From NCBI RefSeq assembly GCF_003491325.1, contig NZ_CP022881.1, positions 1,550,001-1,614,000 of the forward strand: DNA of 64,000 bases. Direction: 5' to 3'. Both the position numbers and the translations under genes were made by a program. The notes beneath the pieces were generated by a model that was not told the DNA's origin, did no database searches, and saw only the letters and a list, made by a program, of their open reading frames with translations. Origin of the DNA: Staphylococcus sp. M0911. GTDB lineage: Bacteria; Bacillota; Bacilli; Staphylococcales; Staphylococcaceae. Below, one piece after another: positions 61,365 through 64,000 of this stretch. How positions within the stretch are numbered: position 1 is the first letter of the stretch; every line of letters starts with the position of its first letter.

Positions 61365-62343
61365 TTGTTCCACCTACCGTTTCTCTCATTGTTTGTACAA
61401 TTTGTTGTTCTCCCGCAATTTTAGCCTGACGGATAGCTGAATAAAACGCTTTAGCATTTGAACTTCCATGCGCTTTAACGACTGTACCATCTAAACCTAA
61501 TAATACTGAACCACCATACTCTGAGTAATCCATTTTTTGAGAGAATTGATTTAAGTCTTTTTTAAGTACTAAGGCTGCTATTTTATTTTTAAAGCTACTT
61601 AATAATGTTTCTTTTAACATTTTGCCAATTGATTTAGCAGTGCCCTCTAAGTTCTTAAGTACCATATTTCCTGTAAAACCATCTGTAACGACGACGTCTA
61701 CGTTACCATCCATTAATGTTTTCGCCTCAACATTACCAGTAAATTTGAAGTCATTTTGTGCTTCCATTAACTCATAAGTTTTCTTAGTTAACGTATTACC
61801 TTTAGCTGCTTCTGTACCAATATTCAATAATGAAACTGATGGTTGTTTGATGCCTCTAATTTTTTGTGCATAGATATTACCCAACTGAGCATATTGTAAT
61901 AAATGTTCTGGTTTAGCATCTGCATTCGCACCTACGTCTAGGAATACAAATCCTTTACCGTCTATCGTAGGTAAAGTAACAACTAATGCTGGTCTTGATA
62001 CACCTTTGATACGACCAACAATGAATAAACCTGCTGACATTAATGCCCCTGTATTACCAGCTGAAACACATCCATCCGCTTCGCCAGACTTAACCGCTTC
62101 AGCCATTTTAACCATTGAACTATCTTTTTTACGTTTAATGGCACGTACTGGTTCATCTTCCATTTCGATTTTTTCAGAGCAGTGTCTAAAATCGATACGT
62201 CCATGATTTAATGTATATTGCTCTTGATCACCGAATAAGATGATTTCTAAATCTTTAAAATCGTCGACTGCTTTTTTAACAGCTTCAAGTACGATTCCAG
62301 GTGCGTCATCTCCGCCCATCATATCTACTGCAATTTTAACCAT
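61357..62343 (-). CDS. plsX: Phosphate acyltransferase PlsX
   Basis: 328 residues. The protein opens [16 protein letters not shown] and has SAGNTGALM near 100, FLDVGANAD in the middle and [10 protein letters not shown] near 220. It makes acyl-phosphate from acyl-ACP for phospholipid synthesis by PlsY. The ATG overlaps the fapR stop by 8 bp. It belongs to the FapR-controlled operon fapR-plsX-fabD-fabG. Confidence 0.97.
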   Translation of the reverse strand: MVKIAVDMMGGDDAPGIVLEAVKKAVDDFKDLEIILFGDQEQYTLNHGRIDFRHCSEKIEMEDEPVRAIKRKKDSSMVKMAEAVKSGEADGCVSAGNTGALMSAGLFIVGRIKGVSRPALVVTLPTIDGKGFVFLDVGANADAKPEHLLQYAQLGNIYAQKIRGIKQPSVSLLNIGTEAAKGNTLTKKTYELMEAQNDFKFTGNVEAKTLMDGNVDVVVTDGFTGNMVLKNLEGTAKSIGKMLKETLLSSFKNKIAALVLKKDLNQFSQKMDYSEYGGSVLLGLDGTVVKAHGSSNAKAFYSAIRQAKIAGEQQIVQTMRETVGGTNG

Positions 62344-62905
62344 TTAATTCATCCTCACTTATATAGAACATTTTAAATTTACCAATAAAAACTAATTTAT
62401 CTTTCACATAAGAGTTTACTTCTATTAAATAATGTTTGTTAGTTTGATTGATTACGTTGGCTACTGCTTTCACTGTATCATTTAATTTTACTTTATCCAG
62501 AAATTTAACATCACTTTCTTGCGTTAATACCGTTGGATTATGTATAAGTGCAACACACAAAGAGTTGGCCTGTGCAAATAAAACATGACCACGTGCAATT
62601 TGTGATTTAGAGAAAACGGAATCGCTTGTAATTTCAATCATCGATGTAGCTGTATCATTAGGTTTCAATTGAACTAAATCACCTATAATTTCATTAGCCT
62701 CAATTGATTTAATTTGATCGTAATTGTGTTCAGCTACTAATTTTACTCGTTTTCTTAATTCTGGAATATTCAAATGTGTTCGATCAAGTCGAATGGTTTG
62801 AATACTCACTTGGAACATTTCACATAGTTCATTGTCTGTGATAAAGGGGTTGTTTTCAATGGCTTGCTGAATCGCCTGTCTACGTTCATTTTTCTTTAAT
62901 TTCAC
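62336..62905 (-). CDS. fapR: Fatty acid and phospholipid synthesis repressor FapR
   Basis: 189 residues from the GTG at 62905 (GAGGGG upstream), beginning Met-Lys-Leu-Lys-Lys as in S. aureus. A frame 17 codons longer is open but covers the operator. The N-terminal DeoR-like helix-turn-helix ([20 protein letters not shown], about 20-39) is followed by a hot-dog fold that senses malonyl-CoA or malonyl-ACP (about 75-185, [18 protein letters not shown]). It represses its own operon, whose operator is visible just upstream. Confidence 0.95.
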   Translation of the reverse strand: MKLKKNERRQAIQQAIENNPFITDNELCEMFQVSIQTIRLDRTHLNIPELRKRVKLVAEHNYDQIKSIEANEIIGDLVQLKPNDTATSMIEITSDSVFSKSQIARGHVLFAQANSLCVALIHNPTVLTQESDVKFLDKVKLNDTVKAVANVINQTNKHYLIEVNSYVKDKLVFIGKFKMFYISEDELNG

Positions 62906-62921
62906 ATTCTCACCCCTCATT

Positions 62922-62938
62922 TTAGTACCAAGTCTTAA
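62922..62938. promoter_or_regulatory. FapR operator
   Basis: 17-bp inverted repeat TTAGTACCAAGTCTTAA. It fits the FapR box TTAGTACCTRNTACTAA closely on one arm and with mismatches on the other. It lies between the transcription start and the fapR GTG, where it would block transcription. Confidence 0.75.
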
Positions 62939-62951
62939 ACATTCCTCACAT

Positions 62952-62981
62952 ATCATAACACTTTCTATTTCAATCCCTCAA
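62952..62981 (-). promoter_or_regulatory. fapR operon promoter
   Basis: Minus strand: TTGAGG, 18 bp, TATGAT, with TGT before the -10 (extended). The operator is 14 bp downstream of the -10. Confidence 0.55.
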
Positions 62982-63053
62982 CAATTAACTATAATACATA
63001 CATAAATTTATTTATTGGTTATTAAATTCCTCGTTTTAAATGATAGCATTTTA

Positions 63054-64000
63054 TCAATCAAAGCTCATATCAAGTAAATTATCTTCGATAAAATGTCTAA
63101 GATGATCATAATTTTCATTGAAAAATTCACCAGATTGAATTAATTCACCTGCTTCGTCTCTTGCTACTTCTAACATACGATAATCTTCTACAATATTGGC
63201 AACTAAGAAATCAGGCAAACCACTTTGCTTCACACCGAAGAAATCACCTGGACCACGCATTTCTAGATCTCGTTCACTCAATTCAAACCCATCTGTTGTT
63301 TGTGTCATAATCGTCATTCTTTCGATTCCAGTTTCAGTTTTAGGCGAAGCAATGAGCACACAATAACTTTGATGTTCACTTCTACCTACTCTTCCACGTA
63401 ATTGATGTAAAGTTGATAAACCGAAGCGGTCAGCATCATATATCATCATAAAAGTCGCATTAGGTACATTAACACCTACTTCAACCACTGTCGTTGAAAC
63501 TAATATATCAATTTCATGTTCACTAAAACGGTGCATGACTTCATCTTTTTCTTCATTGCTTAGTTTACCGTGTAATAAACCTACTTTGTTTTCACCATAG
63601 TATTGTTGTAATGATTCAAATAGTTCTACCACATTCTGTACATCTTCTAAATGTTCAGAGCTTTCAATAAGTGGACAAATGACATAGGCTTGTCTTCCTT
63701 TTTTTAATTCACTTGTCATTTGAGTTAATACTTGTTCATATTGCTCATGCTTTGCCCAACTCGTCATAATCGGTTTTCTACCTTTAGGTAACTGTTTAAT
63801 AGATGAAACGTCCATTTCTCCAAACACTGATATTGCTAATGTTCTAGGAATCGGTGTGGCTGTCATAAACAAGACATTGGTCATCGCACCTTTTTCTCTT
63901 AATTTTTGACGTTGATTCACTCCAAAACGATGTTGTTCATCCGTAATGACTAAACCAACATTGTCAAAGGCAACATCATCTTGAATTAAAGCATGTGTAC
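63054..64000 (-). CDS. recG: ATP-dependent DNA helicase RecG, 5' end outside window
   Basis: Partial: about 314 C-terminal residues are visible; the rest lies right of 64000. Helicase motif II (DEQH, near position 63930), motif [13 protein letters not shown], and motif [17 protein letters not shown] are present, followed by the RecG-specific end with [20 protein letters not shown]. RecG reverses stalled forks and branch-migrates junctions. It lies upstream of fapR, as in other staphylococci; the 148-bp gap holds the fapR promoter and no clear recG terminator. Confidence 0.95.
   Translation of the reverse strand, partial: THALIQDDVAFDNVGLVITDEQHRFGVNQRQKLREKGAMTNVLFMTATPIPRTLAISVFGEMDVSSIKQLPKGRKPIMTSWAKHEQYEQVLTQMTSELKKGRQAYVICPLIESSEHLEDVQNVVELFESLQQYYGENKVGLLHGKLSNEEKDEVMHRFSEHEIDILVSTTVVEVGVNVPNATFMMIYDADRFGLSTLHQLRGRVGRSEHQSYCVLIASPKTETGIERMTIMTQTTDGFELSERDLEMRGPGDFFGVKQSGLPDFLVANIVEDYRMLEVARDEAGELIQSGEFFNENYDHLRHFIEDNLLDMSFD

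Noticed and set aside
1..64000. tRNA, rRNA, CRISPR, prophage, transposase or defence genes
   Set aside because: None seen. The only recombinase is XerC, in its usual housekeeping operon.

Overview
The window is a low-GC Firmicutes chromosome segment that reads as Staphylococcus. The proteins resemble S. aureus orthologues closely as I remember them (PolC, Smc, FapR, RimP, TrmFO, UppS), and the gene order is the conserved staphylococcal block from recG to the M16 peptidase pair. A tandem array carrying the STAR core (GTTGGGGCCCC) lies between fabG and acpP. No lytN/fmhC pair lies between sucD and dprA, where I recall S. aureus having one. That points to a coagulase-negative or related species; S. 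lugdunensis is one candidate because STAR elements are reported there, but the species is not proven. Nearly all genes are on the minus strand, so transcription runs from high to low coordinates. Only the two yfhO-like genes are on the plus strand.

Layout in transcription order (right to left). 64000-57800: 3' part of recG, then the lipid operon fapR-plsX-fabD-fabG under a FapR operator, an 820-bp repeat-filled spacer, acpP and rnc. 57700-51100: smc, ftsY, ylxM and ffh (chromosome organisation and SRP targeting). 51100-50650: a repeat-rich spacer without genes. 50650-48480: rpsP, rimM, trmD and rplS (ribosome parts and maturation). 48320-43118: two tandem YfhO-type membrane proteins, convergent with rplS and divergent from rbgA. 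42800-37880: rbgA, rnhB, sucCD (promoter with a cre-like site) and dprA. 37700-30300: topA, trmFO, xerC-hslV-hslU-codY. 30200-25000: rpsB, tsf, pyrH, frr, uppS, cdsA. 24700-17100: rseP, proS, polC. 17000-11950: rimP-nusA-ylxR-ylxQ-infB-rbfA behind a structured leader. 11800-5400: truB, ribF, rpsO, pnp, rnjB. 5200-1: ftsK, a GntR/UTRA regulator and two M16 peptidase-family genes, the last cut by the window edge.

This is core-genome housekeeping: fatty acid and phospholipid synthesis, translation, RNA decay, replication, chromosome segregation and the CodY nutrient regulator. I see no prophage, insertion sequence, CRISPR array, toxin-antitoxin pair, restriction system, tRNA or rRNA gene. I found no convincing undescribed multi-gene system. 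The items most worth a second look are non-coding: the STAR-like array inside the fab operon, a composite hairpin repeat present three times at two loci, a promoter of sucCD with a cre-like sequence in its spacer, and a possibly switch-like leader before rimP. The tandem yfhO pair is the most interesting protein-coding feature.

Starts were re-chosen by ribosome-binding site where the longest open frame was implausible (ymfF, truB, infB, rimP, polC, uppS, trmFO, rbgA, rpsP, rpsO, ylxM, smc, rnc, fabD, fapR). All promoter, operator and terminator calls come from reading by eye, not from a scan.
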